The notes under the pieces were generated by a model. It saw nothing but the letters and a program-made list of their open reading frames with translations, did no database searches and was not told where the DNA came from. The position numbers were made by a program, and so were the translations under genes. This document shows positions 16,377-25,087 of a stretch of DNA of 64,000 bases, piece by piece. The stretch spans positions 10,602,001 to 10,666,000 of the forward strand of contig NZ_CP070225.1 in NCBI RefSeq assembly GCF_021631985.1, given 5' to 3'. The DNA is from Sandaracinus amylolyticus. Its GTDB lineage: Bacteria > Myxococcota_A > Polyangia > Polyangiales > Sandaracinaceae. Within the stretch, counting starts at the first letter, position 1, and every line of letters starts with the position of its first letter.

Positions 16377-19300
16377 TCAGATGTTGCGCAACCGCTCGCG
16401 GAGCACGCGGGCGATCTCGGTCGCGCCGGGCTCGCGCAGGATCGTGAGGTGGTTGCCGTCGACCTCGTGGTACGTCGCGCCGCCGCGCAGCAGCGCGCTC
16501 CATCCGAGGTCGCGATCGATGCGGTCGCCCGGGAACACGCGGCGATGGCGCGCGGTGAAGACCAGCGCGGGGCCCTCGTAGGGGCGCATGCCGGGGTCGT
16601 AGCGCTCGGCGGCGGCGCGGAATCGCTCGTCGCGGATCGCGTCGATCGCCTCGGTCGTCAGCGCGCCGGGATCGATCGCGGTCGCGGGGGCGTCGCTGCG
16701 TCGGACGACGCGCTGGGTGATCGCGGCGTGCAGGTGCGCGAGGAACTCGCGCGGCTCGCGCAGGCGCGCGAGGTGGGTGCGCGCGCGGCCGAGCAGCCCG
16801 GCCTTGTGGAGACCGCGCGGGAGGATCGTGTCGAAGAGGACGAGCAGCTCGACGCGCTCTCCTTCGGCGCGCAGCCGCTGCGCGACCTCGTACGCGACGA
16901 CCCCGCCGAACGAGACGCCGCCGAGCAGGTACGGGCCGCGCGGCTGGAGCGCGCGCATGCGCGCGAGGTACGCCGGCGCCATCACGTGCACGTCGAGCGG
17001 CGCGCCGACCACGTCGGCCTCGCACGCGAGCAGGCCGCCGAGCACCGCGCGATCGGCGGACATCGCATCGCCGAGCGCGGCGTAGAGCTGCACGCCGCAG
17101 AGCAGGAAGAACGGCGCGCGCGCGGGATCGAGGGTCTGGCGCGCCGGCGCGTTGAGCGGGACGAGGGTCGCGTCGGTGCTCGACGTGGTGCCGTCCTCGA
17201 TGGCGCGCGCGAGCGCGCGCACGGTGGGCGCGCGGAAGATCGTGCCGAGCTCGATCGGGCCGCGCGCCGAGAGCTTCGAGAGCAGGCGCACTGCGAGCAG
17301 CGAGTGCCCGCCGAGCTCGAAGAAGCTCTCGTTCACGCCGACCTCGGGCACGCCGAGGAGCTCGCAGAAGAGCGCGGCGATCCACGTCTCGAACGCGCCC
17401 TCGGGCGGATCGGCGCGGCGCGCGCGGGACGACGTGCCGAGCTCGGGCGCGGGGAGGGCGCGCCGATCGACCTTGCCGCTCGGGGTGATCGGGAGCGCGT
17501 CGATCGCGACGAACGCGGAGGGGATCATCGACGCGGGGAGCGACCGCTCGCAGGTGGCGCGGAGCACGCCGGGATCGACGTCGCGATCGCGCAGCACGAT
17601 CCACGCGACGAGGCGCAGCGTGCCCGAGGCATCGGGGCGCGCGCCGACGACCACGTCGCGCACGCGTGGATCGGCGCGCAGCACCGACTCGATCTCGCCG
17701 GGCTCGATGCGGAAGCCCCGGATCTTCAGCTGCTCGTCGGCGCGACCGAGGATCTCGAGCTCGCCGCGCGCGTTCCATCGCGCGAGGTCGCCGGTGCGCA
17801 TCATCGTGGTGCCGCGCGCGAACGGATCGGGCCCGAAGCGCGCGGCGGTGAGCTCGGGGCGCGCGTGGTAGCCGAGCGCGACCTGCGGGCCCGAGAGCGC
17901 GAGCTCGCCGATCGCACCGCGCGGCGCGAGCTGACCCCCGGCGTCGAGCACGTACGCGCGACAGGTGCCGAGCGGCCTTCCGATCGGGAGCTCGCTCGGG
18001 GTCGCGCTGCCGGGATCGTGGAGCGTGCTGGTGATCGTGACCTCGGTCGGGCCGTACGCGTTCACGAAGCGCACGCGGGGATGGCGAGCACGCCAGGTCG
18101 CGTAGGCGCTCGCGCTCGGTCGCTCGCCGCCGACGATCACGAGGCGCACGCACGCGGGCAGCGCGCGATCGTGATCGTGCAGGTGCAGCGCGACCTCGGT
18201 GAAGAACGCGCTGGGCACGTTCACGACGGTGATCGCGTGGCGCTCGAGCTCGTCGAGGAACGTGTCGATCGACGCCGCCGCGCGCTCGCTGCGCGGGACC
18301 ACGCAGGCGCCGGCGAGCCAGGTGGGCAGCATCTCTTCGATCGAGACGTCGAAGCTCGGCGAGGTGAACTGCAGGCAGCGATCGCGCGCATCGAGCGCGT
18401 AGGCCGGCACGATCGCGCAGGCGTGAGCGAGCAGCGCGCGATGCGGGACGAGCACGCCCTTGGGGCGACCGGTCGAGCCCGAGGTGTAGATCAGCGTCGC
18501 GGGCGCGTCGGGATCGAGGTCGATCGGTGCGATGGGATCGAGCTCGCTCGGCGCGTCGATCGCGAGGCTCGGGTGCGCGGCGAACGACGCGCGGGTGTGG
18601 TCCTCGACGATCACGCGCTTCGCGCCCGCGTCGTCGAGCACCATCGCGATGCGATCGCGCGGCCACTCGGGATCGATCGGGAGGTACACCGCGCCGGCGC
18701 GCAGCACGCCGAGCAGCGCGGTCGCGAGGTGCGGGCCGCGCCGCACCGAGACCGCGACGACGTCGCCGATCGCGATGCCCTCGTGGGCGAGGCGCGCCGC
18801 GAGCACGCCCGCGTCGTGATCGAGCTGCGCGAAGGTGTGCGTCGGCAGCGCGTGTGCATCCCGTGCGACCACGGCGATCGCGGCGGTGATCATGGTCGCG
18901 TCGCAGGGCATCAGCGCGCCGTCGCCGCCCGCGAGCGCGAGCAGCGCGCGCTGCTCGTCGTCGCCGACCATGACGAGCTCGCCGACGCGCGCGTGGGGGC
19001 GCTCCGCGATGCCGCGCAGGATCGCGACCAGGTGATCGCGCACGTGCGCGATCAGGTCGGGATCGAAGCGCGCGGGATCGTGCTCGAGCTTCAGGATCAG
19101 ATCGTCGTGATCCTGGTAGGCCGCGAGCACGAGCGGGGGCTCGCTCTGCTCGTGCACGCTCACCCTTCGATCGCACCACGCGCCGCCGAGCGCGCGCAGC
19201 GCGCGATCGACGAGGTAGCGCTCGAACACCACCAGGCTCTCGAAGAGCGCGGGCAGGCCGGTCCACTCGCGGATCGACGTGAGCGGCGTGTGCTCGTGGG

Positions 19301-20276
19301 CGCGGACCGCGAGCCCGAGCGCGCGCAGATCGCGCAGCACCGCGAGCACGTCGCGCTCGGGTGGGACCGCGACGCGGAGCGGCGTGGTGTGGATCAGACA
19401 GCCCACCGCCTCGAGCGCCTCGGGCACGGTGCCGTGACGCCCGGCGCGCGTCGATCCGAAGCACACGTCGTCCTCGCGCGCGTGCCGCGCGAGCACGATC
19501 GCCCACGCGGCCTGCACCGCGTTCGCGAGGGTGAACCCGTGCTGCACGCCGAGCTCGACCAGGCGCGAGGTGGCGCTCGCGCCGAGCCGTGCCTCGAGCT
19601 CGACGTGGCGCGCCCCGCTCGGCTCGGCGCCGCGCGAGGCGGGCAGCGGCGTGGGCCCGCCGAAGCCGCGCAGCTGCTCGCTCCAGAACGCGCGATCGGC
19701 GGCGAGGTCGCGCCGCGCGAGGTGCTCGCAGTGCGCGCGCATCGAGGGCGGGCGCGGCGGATCGTAGGCCTCGCCCTCGTCGTAGCGCTGCATCACCTCG
19801 CGCAGCACGCGGGTGAACGAGCGCCCGTCGAGCAGCGCGTGGTGGAACGTGAAGACCAGCGTGCGATCGAGCAGCGTCACGCGCGCGCCGGGGGCGCGGC
19901 CGAGGTCCACGCCGCGCGCACGATCCTCGACGAGGAAGCGCGCGAGATCGCCGGTGCTCGCCTGCTCGAAGGGCAAGGTCGCGCGCTCGAGCACGCGCTG
20001 GCGGGGCTCGCCGTCGTGCCACACGAAATGCGTGCGCAGCGCCTCGAAGCGCTCGGTGCCCCACACCCACGCCGCGCGCATCCGCGCGACGTCGATCGCC
20101 TCGGGCAGCTGCACCACGAGCTGCTCGATCTCGACCCCTGGCGTGCTCGCGCGCAGGCTGTGCACCAGCATCGCGTGCTGGGTCGGCGTGAGCGGGAATT
20201 CGACGTCGCCCGCGGGCTCGTCGTCGTGTGCGCGCAGCGCGGCGTGGACCGCGGCCGAGAGCGGGACGGCGCTCAT
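16377..20276 (-). CDS. Single-module nonribosomal peptide synthetase (C-A-T-TE)
   Basis: A complete 1299-residue module. The condensation domain (about 25-450) has the active motif HHALLDG (145-151). The adenylation domain (about 455-950) has YTSGSTGRPKG (597-607), FDVS (642-645), NAYGPTE (739-745) and PSGKVDRRAL (932-941). The carrier domain has LGGHSL with the phosphopantetheine Ser992. The thioesterase (about 1055-1299) has GVSFG (Ser1122) and likely Asp1149 and His1276. By eye the ten-residue specificity code is D-V-E-N-I-G-A-I-T-K; the acidic third residue recalls ornithine- or lysine-type pockets. A start-module condensation domain implies an acyl donor from elsewhere. It is divergent from the fusion enzyme at 20372, its likely partner. 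Confidence 0.92.
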   Translation of the reverse strand: MSAVPLSAAVHAALRAHDDEPAGDVEFPLTPTQHAMLVHSLRASTPGVEIEQLVVQLPEAIDVARMRAAWVWGTERFEALRTHFVWHDGEPRQRVLERATLPFEQASTGDLARFLVEDRARGVDLGRAPGARVTLLDRTLVFTFHHALLDGRSFTRVLREVMQRYDEGEAYDPPRPPSMRAHCEHLARRDLAADRAFWSEQLRGFGGPTPLPASRGAEPSGARHVELEARLGASATSRLVELGVQHGFTLANAVQAAWAIVLARHAREDDVCFGSTRAGRHGTVPEALEAVGCLIHTTPLRVAVPPERDVLAVLRDLRALGLAVRAHEHTPLTSIREWTGLPALFESLVVFERYLVDRALRALGGAWCDRRVSVHEQSEPPLVLAAYQDHDDLILKLEHDPARFDPDLIAHVRDHLVAILRGIAERPHARVGELVMVGDDEQRALLALAGGDGALMPCDATMITAAIAVVARDAHALPTHTFAQLDHDAGVLAARLAHEGIAIGDVVAVSVRRGPHLATALLGVLRAGAVYLPIDPEWPRDRIAMVLDDAGAKRVIVEDHTRASFAAHPSLAIDAPSELDPIAPIDLDPDAPATLIYTSGSTGRPKGVLVPHRALLAHACAIVPAYALDARDRCLQFTSPSFDVSIEEMLPTWLAGACVVPRSERAAASIDTFLDELERHAITVVNVPSAFFTEVALHLHDHDRALPACVRLVIVGGERPSASAYATWRARHPRVRFVNAYGPTEVTITSTLHDPGSATPSELPIGRPLGTCRAYVLDAGGQLAPRGAIGELALSGPQVALGYHARPELTAARFGPDPFARGTTMMRTGDLARWNARGELEILGRADEQLKIRGFRIEPGEIESVLRADPRVRDVVVGARPDASGTLRLVAWIVLRDRDVDPGVLRATCERSLPASMIPSAFVAIDALPITPSGKVDRRALPAPELGTSSRARRADPPEGAFETWIAALFCELLGVPEVGVNESFFELGGHSLLAVRLLSKLSARGPIELGTIFRAPTVRALARAIEDGTTSSTDATLVPLNAPARQTLDPARAPFFLLCGVQLYAALGDAMSADRAVLGGLLACEADVVGAPLDVHVMAPAYLARMRALQPRGPYLLGGVSFGGVVAYEVAQRLRAEGERVELLVLFDTILPRGLHKAGLLGRARTHLARLREPREFLAHLHAAITQRVVRRSDAPATAIDPGALTTEAIDAIRDERFRAAAERYDPGMRPYEGPALVFTARHRRVFPGDRIDRDLGWSALLRGGATYHEVDGNHLTILREPGATEIARVLRERLRNI

Positions 20277-20295
20277 CGATCGACCTCCTCGATCG
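20277..20295 (-). promoter_or_regulatory. NRPS ribosome-binding site inside a perfect hairpin
   Basis: On the minus strand, CGATCGA-GGAGG-TCGATCG lies immediately before the NRPS start codon. The 7-bp arms pair perfectly and leave the five Shine-Dalgarno bases as the whole loop, with the ATG abutting the stem. This could tune initiation or bind a protein. In this GATCG-rich genome it may also be chance. Confidence 0.5.
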
Positions 20296-20371
20296 CAGCG
20301 TGAGAGATGCCTCGCGACGCGCGCTCCCTCGCGGGCCCGCGCGTTTCGCCGGGGGTAGACTCCGCGGCTCC

Positions 20372-23300
20372 ATGCAGATCCCTGGCGACTACATCGGCGG
20401 ACGCTTCGTCCCGCCCACTGGCGAGCCCCTGATCTCCGAGAATCCCGCGCGCGATGGCGAGCACGTCGTGCACACCGCGTGGAGCGCCGACCGCGTCGCC
20501 GATGCCGTCGCCGCTGCGAAGGACGCCCAGGTCGCGTGGTCGCGACGCTCGTTCGACGATCGCCTCGCCGCGCTGCACCGCTTCCGCGCGGTGATCGTCG
20601 CCCAGAAGGAGCGCCTGGCCGACGCGATCGTGAAGGAGATCGGCAAGATCCGATCGGAGGCGCGGGTCGAGATCGACTCGCTGATCGGACGTTTCGATCT
20701 GGTCGCGGCGCAGATCCGGAACGACCTGCGCGACGGGCCGCTGCCCGGCTTCCCGAACGAGGCGCTGCGCTGGCATCCGCATGGAGTCGTCGGGGTGATC
20801 GGCCCCTTCAACTTCCCCCTTCATCTCTGTCACGCACACGTAGTTCCCGCGCTCCTGCTCGGAAACACGGTCGTGATGAAGCCGAGCGAAGTCGCACCGC
20901 TCTGCGGGATCCGCTACGCCGAGGCCGCGCACGAGGCGGGGCTTCCGGCGGGCGTGCTGAACGTCGTGCAGGGGCGCGGTCCGACCGGCGCGGCGATGGT
21001 CGCGCACCGCGACGTGCACGGGCTCGCGTTCACCGGGAGCTGGCCCGTCGGTCGCCGCATCAGCGAGGCCGCGCTCGACAAGCCCGAGATGCTCGTGGCG
21101 CTCGAGATGGGCGGCAAGAACACGGTGATCGTCTGCGAGGACGCCGACGTGCGACAGGCCGCGCACGAGATCGCGGTCGGCGCGTACCTCACGACGGGCC
21201 AGCGCTGCACCTGCACCGATCGTGTGCTCGTGCATCGCGCGCTCGCGAAGCCGCTGATCGACGCGCTCAGGAAGATCGTGGGCGCGCTGAGGTTCGGCGA
21301 TCCCGACGACGCGAGCGCGTTCGCGGGACCGATGGCGACCCGCGCGGGGCGCGACAGGCTCGAGGCCGCGATGGCGAGCGCAGTGCGCGCGGGCGCCGAC
21401 GTGGTGGTCGAGGGCAAGCGCTTGCCCGGTGGGCTCTATCGCAGCGGCTCGGTGCACGTGCTGCCCGAGGGCGTGCACGACGTGCCGGGCTACACCGACA
21501 CCGAGCTCTTCGGGCCCGACGTCGGCGTCGAGATCGTCGAGAGCGACGACGAGGCGATCGCGGTGCTGAACGCGTCGCCCTACGGCTTCGCGAACAGCGT
21601 GTTCACCTCGAGCGACGCGCGCTTCGATCGTTACTACCGCGAGACGCGCTGCGGGATCCTCAACCGCAACCGCAGCACCAACCAGGCCTCGCCGCGCCTT
21701 CCGTTCGGCGGCACCGGGCGCAGCGGCAACTTCCGCCCGGCGGGCTCGTTCGCGCCGCGCAACCTCGCGATCCCGGTCGCGGTGCAGAGCAACTCGGTGC
21801 TCTCGATGGCGGCCCACGCGTCGATCGCGCGCGCGCTGCCGCCGCACGATCTCGAGCGGCTCGAGGCGATGCACGACGCCGAGGAGCGCGCCGAGGCGAA
21901 CCGCACCCCGAGCGCCGATGCGCGCCCGATGCGCGTCGTGCGGCCCAAGGGCGGGGCGGTCCCCGAGAGCACGAAGTGGGTCGAGCGGCTCTACGCGGGT
22001 GATCGCGTGCCGCGCGAGAAGAAGCAGCTCGTGTTCGATCACGTGCGCTCGCACGGACCGTTCATGGTCAGCGTCGATCCCACGCCGCTCTCGGTGATCG
22101 ACGCGATGAGCCAGACCGCGACGATGCCGTTCGGCTTCTCGCACGAGAACCTGGTGCGCGCGTACGTCGGGGGCGAGTGGGGCGACGCGATGCTGCGCCC
22201 CCACGACATCACGCTGCCGAGCTCGGAGCTCGACGGTCCGGGACAGCGCGCCGCGGAGCATTTCGCGCAGACGCTGCGCGCACTGGTGCCGGGGCTGCCC
22301 ACGGTGTGCTTCGCGGGCAGTGGCGCGGAGGCGAACGAGAAGGCGCTCGCGTTGGCTCGCCTGCACGCCAAGGATCGCGGCCCCCGCGTCCTCGCGTTCG
22401 ACGGCAGCTTCCACGGCCGCACGCTCTTCGCGCTGCATGCGACGCACTCGCCGAGCAAGCGCACGCCCTTCGAGATCGCAGGGCACGAAGCGACGTTCGC
22501 GCCGTGGCCGCTCTGGGGCACGCCCAACGACGGCGAGCCCGAGGAGCCCGCGGGGTGGCGCGACGTCTGCGCGCGCGGTGACGCGCAGGCGCTGCGCGCG
22601 CGCTTCGGCAACAGCGACGATCCGCTGCTGCGCGCCGAGGTGGAGTCGCTCGCGCTGGTGATCGACACGCTGCTGCGGCACGAGCACTTCGTCGTGATCG
22701 TCGAGCCGATGCAGAGCGAGGGCGGCGATCGTTACGCGACGGCGCGCTTCCATCGCGGGCTGCGGCTGGTGACGCGCGCGCTCGGCGTGCCGCTGGTGAT
22801 GGACGAGGTGCAGTGCGGGTTCGGGCTCGGCGGCTCGTTCGCGTGGCACCGCCGGTTCGGGCTGGTCGACGCGGAGGGCAACGCGGACACGCCCGACTGC
22901 CTGACCATCGCGAAGCGCGCGCAGGTCGGCATCGTGATGAGCCGGTTCGCCGATCCCGAGCCCACGCAGGCGTTCGTCGCGTCGATGATCCGCGGTCGCC
23001 TGCACGCGACGATGCTCGCGACGAGCGACGACGGCGCGCGCGTCGAGGCGATGGTGCGGGCGCGGGTGCCCGAGCTCGAGCGGCGCTGGGGCCACCGCAT
23101 CCGCTGCGTGCGCGTGCAGGGCTTCGCGTTCGCGTTCGATCTGGCAACTCCCGCGGAGCTCGACGCGTACCTCGGGCAGCGCTTCTGGCGCGGCGCGATC
23201 GCGTTCGCCGCGGGCGATCGCACCGTGCGCTATCGCCTCAACGCGAGCTTCGAGGAGCACGACGTCGACGAGGTGTTCCGCGTGGTGCACCAGTCGCTCG

Positions 23301-24997
23301 CGTGGCTCGACGCGCACCCGCACGAGAAGGCGCCGGAGTGGCACGACGTCGCGAGCCCGCCGCGTCCCGCCCAGCCCGAGGTGCGCATCCGCCGCGCCGC
23401 GCCCGACGAGGTCGAGGCGCTGCTGCCGCCGATCCTCGGGCTCGAGGAGCAGGTGTACGAGCCGGCGCGCCGCGATCCCGAGCATCGCCTCCGTCTCGGC
23501 TTCGAGGATCCCGACGGGATCGTCGTGCTCGCGGAGCGCAAGGACGGCGACGCGTGGACGCTCGTCGGCTACGCGATGGCCGCGCCGATCGAGCGTGTTC
23601 CCGAGGTGTCGGGCCCCGATCGTGACCCCGCGCGCGGGCGCGCCGACACGATCTACAGCCTCGCGCTGACGGTCGATCCCGCGCTGCAGGGCACGGGCAT
23701 CGGACGTCGGCTCAAGGCCGCGCAGCTCGATCATGCGCGCGCGATGAAGCGCGCCGATGGCTCGCCGCGTTATCGGTGGTGCACCGGCCGCAATCGGCTC
23801 GGGCACGCCGACGCGATGATGCGCCTCAACGACTCGTTCGGCGCGTTCACCGCGGTGACGCTCGAGAACCAGTACGGCGAGGACGCGCTCGCGCGGTACT
23901 ACCGCCAGCCGCTCGGGCCGATCGCGGTCGAGGGCGGTGTGCCGGGGAGCGAGGGCGTCGTCGATCTCGCGAGCGGTCTGGTCGCGCCCTTCGCCGCGCC
24001 GCCGGCGACGCTGGTGCGCGCGGAGCGCGAGGGCATCGTGTCGGGCGCGACGATCGACAAGATCACGCTGCTCAACTACGTGACCCCGCCGGCGGTGCGC
24101 GCGATCGAGCACGTCGCTGCGCTGAGCCCGGATCTGCCGCACGTCTATCTCGCGTCGGGCCGCGACGAGGCGATCGACAAGACGATCCGGATGCTGCGCT
24201 GGCACCGCAAGAGCGCGCGCGTCGTGATCTCGCTCGAGGGCGCGTACGTCGGGCACACCAGCGCGTGTGCGCGCTCGATCAGCGATCCCTCGGTGCACGC
24301 GATGGGCCCCGCGCTCTTCGAGTGGCCGCGGGTGCCGCATCCCGAGCTCGTCGGTGACGCGGAGAGCGAGGCCGCGCTGCGCGCCGCGATCGCCGCGGCG
24401 GGCGGCCCGAGCGCGGTGCTGGGCATCGTCGTGGAGCCCATGCAGGAACGCACGGGCCGGGTGCTGAGCCATGCATTCGTGCATGCCCTCGCCCGGCTGC
24501 GCGCCGAGACCGGCGTGCCGATCGTGAGCGTCGAGACCGCGGGCGCGTACTACCGCAGCGGCGCGGGCGCGTTCGCGAGCGAGACGTGGGAGCTGGTGCC
24601 CGACGCGCGCGTGTGGTGGACCGGCGGGCAGCTCGGCATGGTGCACGTCGGCAAGTCGCTCTGGGTCGCGACGCCGATGACGTTCGTGAGCACGTGGGAC
24701 GGCGACGAGCTCTCGCTGATCCAGATGCACCACCAGCTGCGCGCGGCGCGCAAGGTCGACGTCGCGGCGGGCGCGAGCGCGCTCGACGCGGCGCTCGCGG
24801 GCACGAGCGCGCGCGGAGCCGGGCTCTATCGCGTGGTGGAGCTCGGCGAGCGGCGCGATGCGATCGCCGACGCGCTGCGGGCGCGCGGCATCGTGGTGCG
24901 TCGCCTGCCGGGGGGACGCATCGCGATCGCACCTGCGCTCGATCGTGCGGTGGCGCAGAGCGAGGCGCTCGGCGCGGCGCTGCGCGCGATCGGCTGA
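20372..24997 (+). CDS. Four-domain fusion: AstD-like aldehyde dehydrogenase, class III aminotransferase, GNAT, aminotransferase-like
   Basis: A 1541-residue polypeptide. Residues 1-475 resemble succinylglutamate-semialdehyde dehydrogenase AstD, with catalytic E245 and C279 (GQRCTC) and the AstD-like tail RLPFGGTGRSGNFRP. Residues about 530-985 are a class III PLP aminotransferase with GSGAEANEKA (649-658), DEVQ (811-814) and the PLP lysine K848; AKRAQVG there recalls lysine epsilon-aminotransferase. Residues about 1004-1180 are a GNAT domain with QGTGIGRRLK. Residues about 1195-1541 look like a second class III fold, but T1417/G1418 occupy the lysine region, so it is probably noncatalytic. 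The start at 20372 is where family homology begins. It is divergent from the NRPS (95 bp apart). Oxidation, transamination and acylation of a basic amino acid derivative is inferred. Confidence 0.88.
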   Translation: MQIPGDYIGGRFVPPTGEPLISENPARDGEHVVHTAWSADRVADAVAAAKDAQVAWSRRSFDDRLAALHRFRAVIVAQKERLADAIVKEIGKIRSEARVEIDSLIGRFDLVAAQIRNDLRDGPLPGFPNEALRWHPHGVVGVIGPFNFPLHLCHAHVVPALLLGNTVVMKPSEVAPLCGIRYAEAAHEAGLPAGVLNVVQGRGPTGAAMVAHRDVHGLAFTGSWPVGRRISEAALDKPEMLVALEMGGKNTVIVCEDADVRQAAHEIAVGAYLTTGQRCTCTDRVLVHRALAKPLIDALRKIVGALRFGDPDDASAFAGPMATRAGRDRLEAAMASAVRAGADVVVEGKRLPGGLYRSGSVHVLPEGVHDVPGYTDTELFGPDVGVEIVESDDEAIAVLNASPYGFANSVFTSSDARFDRYYRETRCGILNRNRSTNQASPRLPFGGTGRSGNFRPAGSFAPRNLAIPVAVQSNSVLSMAAHASIARALPPHDLERLEAMHDAEERAEANRTPSADARPMRVVRPKGGAVPESTKWVERLYAGDRVPREKKQLVFDHVRSHGPFMVSVDPTPLSVIDAMSQTATMPFGFSHENLVRAYVGGEWGDAMLRPHDITLPSSELDGPGQRAAEHFAQTLRALVPGLPTVCFAGSGAEANEKALALARLHAKDRGPRVLAFDGSFHGRTLFALHATHSPSKRTPFEIAGHEATFAPWPLWGTPNDGEPEEPAGWRDVCARGDAQALRARFGNSDDPLLRAEVESLALVIDTLLRHEHFVVIVEPMQSEGGDRYATARFHRGLRLVTRALGVPLVMDEVQCGFGLGGSFAWHRRFGLVDAEGNADTPDCLTIAKRAQVGIVMSRFADPEPTQAFVASMIRGRLHATMLATSDDGARVEAMVRARVPELERRWGHRIRCVRVQGFAFAFDLATPAELDAYLGQRFWRGAIAFAAGDRTVRYRLNASFEEHDVDEVFRVVHQSLAWLDAHPHEKAPEWHDVASPPRPAQPEVRIRRAAPDEVEALLPPILGLEEQVYEPARRDPEHRLRLGFEDPDGIVVLAERKDGDAWTLVGYAMAAPIERVPEVSGPDRDPARGRADTIYSLALTVDPALQGTGIGRRLKAAQLDHARAMKRADGSPRYRWCTGRNRLGHADAMMRLNDSFGAFTAVTLENQYGEDALARYYRQPLGPIAVEGGVPGSEGVVDLASGLVAPFAAPPATLVRAEREGIVSGATIDKITLLNYVTPPAVRAIEHVAALSPDLPHVYLASGRDEAIDKTIRMLRWHRKSARVVISLEGAYVGHTSACARSISDPSVHAMGPALFEWPRVPHPELVGDAESEAALRAAIAAAGGPSAVLGIVVEPMQERTGRVLSHAFVHALARLRAETGVPIVSVETAGAYYRSGAGAFASETWELVPDARVWWTGGQLGMVHVGKSLWVATPMTFVSTWDGDELSLIQMHHQLRAARKVDVAAGASALDAALAGTSARGAGLYRVVELGERRDAIADALRARGIVVRRLPGGRIAIAPALDRAVAQSEALGAALRAIG

Positions 24998-25002
24998 TCG
25001 AT

Positions 25003-25083
25003 GAAAATCGGCTCGCCCGGAGGTTCCTGCCGTCCGCGCGCTTCGCGCGCTCCCGTCCGGAACCTCCGGGACGAGCACTCCGG
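25003..25083. repeat. Intergenic palindromic repeat, copy 1 (bidirectional terminator)
   Basis: Between two convergent genes, 25016-25027 and 25059-25070 form a perfect 12-bp stem, and 25036-25041 and 25045-25050 an inner 6-bp stem around TTC. Flanking strings AAAATCGGCTCGCC and CGAGCACTCC recur almost exactly at 32785-32868, and the left part again at 41782-41821, so this is one copy of a repeat family. It probably terminates both transcripts. Confidence 0.75.
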
Positions 25084-25087
25084 GTGA

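Noticed and set aside
16228-20373. Long open frames on both strands across the NRPS gene (about 1350-1380 codons)
   Set aside because: Only the frame from 20276 to 16377 carries the C-A-T-TE motifs; the others are low-complexity shadows.
20273-25078. Very long minus-strand open frame (about 1600 codons) opposite the fusion enzyme gene
   Set aside because: Its translation is Arg/His/Ala-rich with no domains, and the plus strand encodes four recognisable enzyme domains. Long antisense frames are a by-product of high GC.
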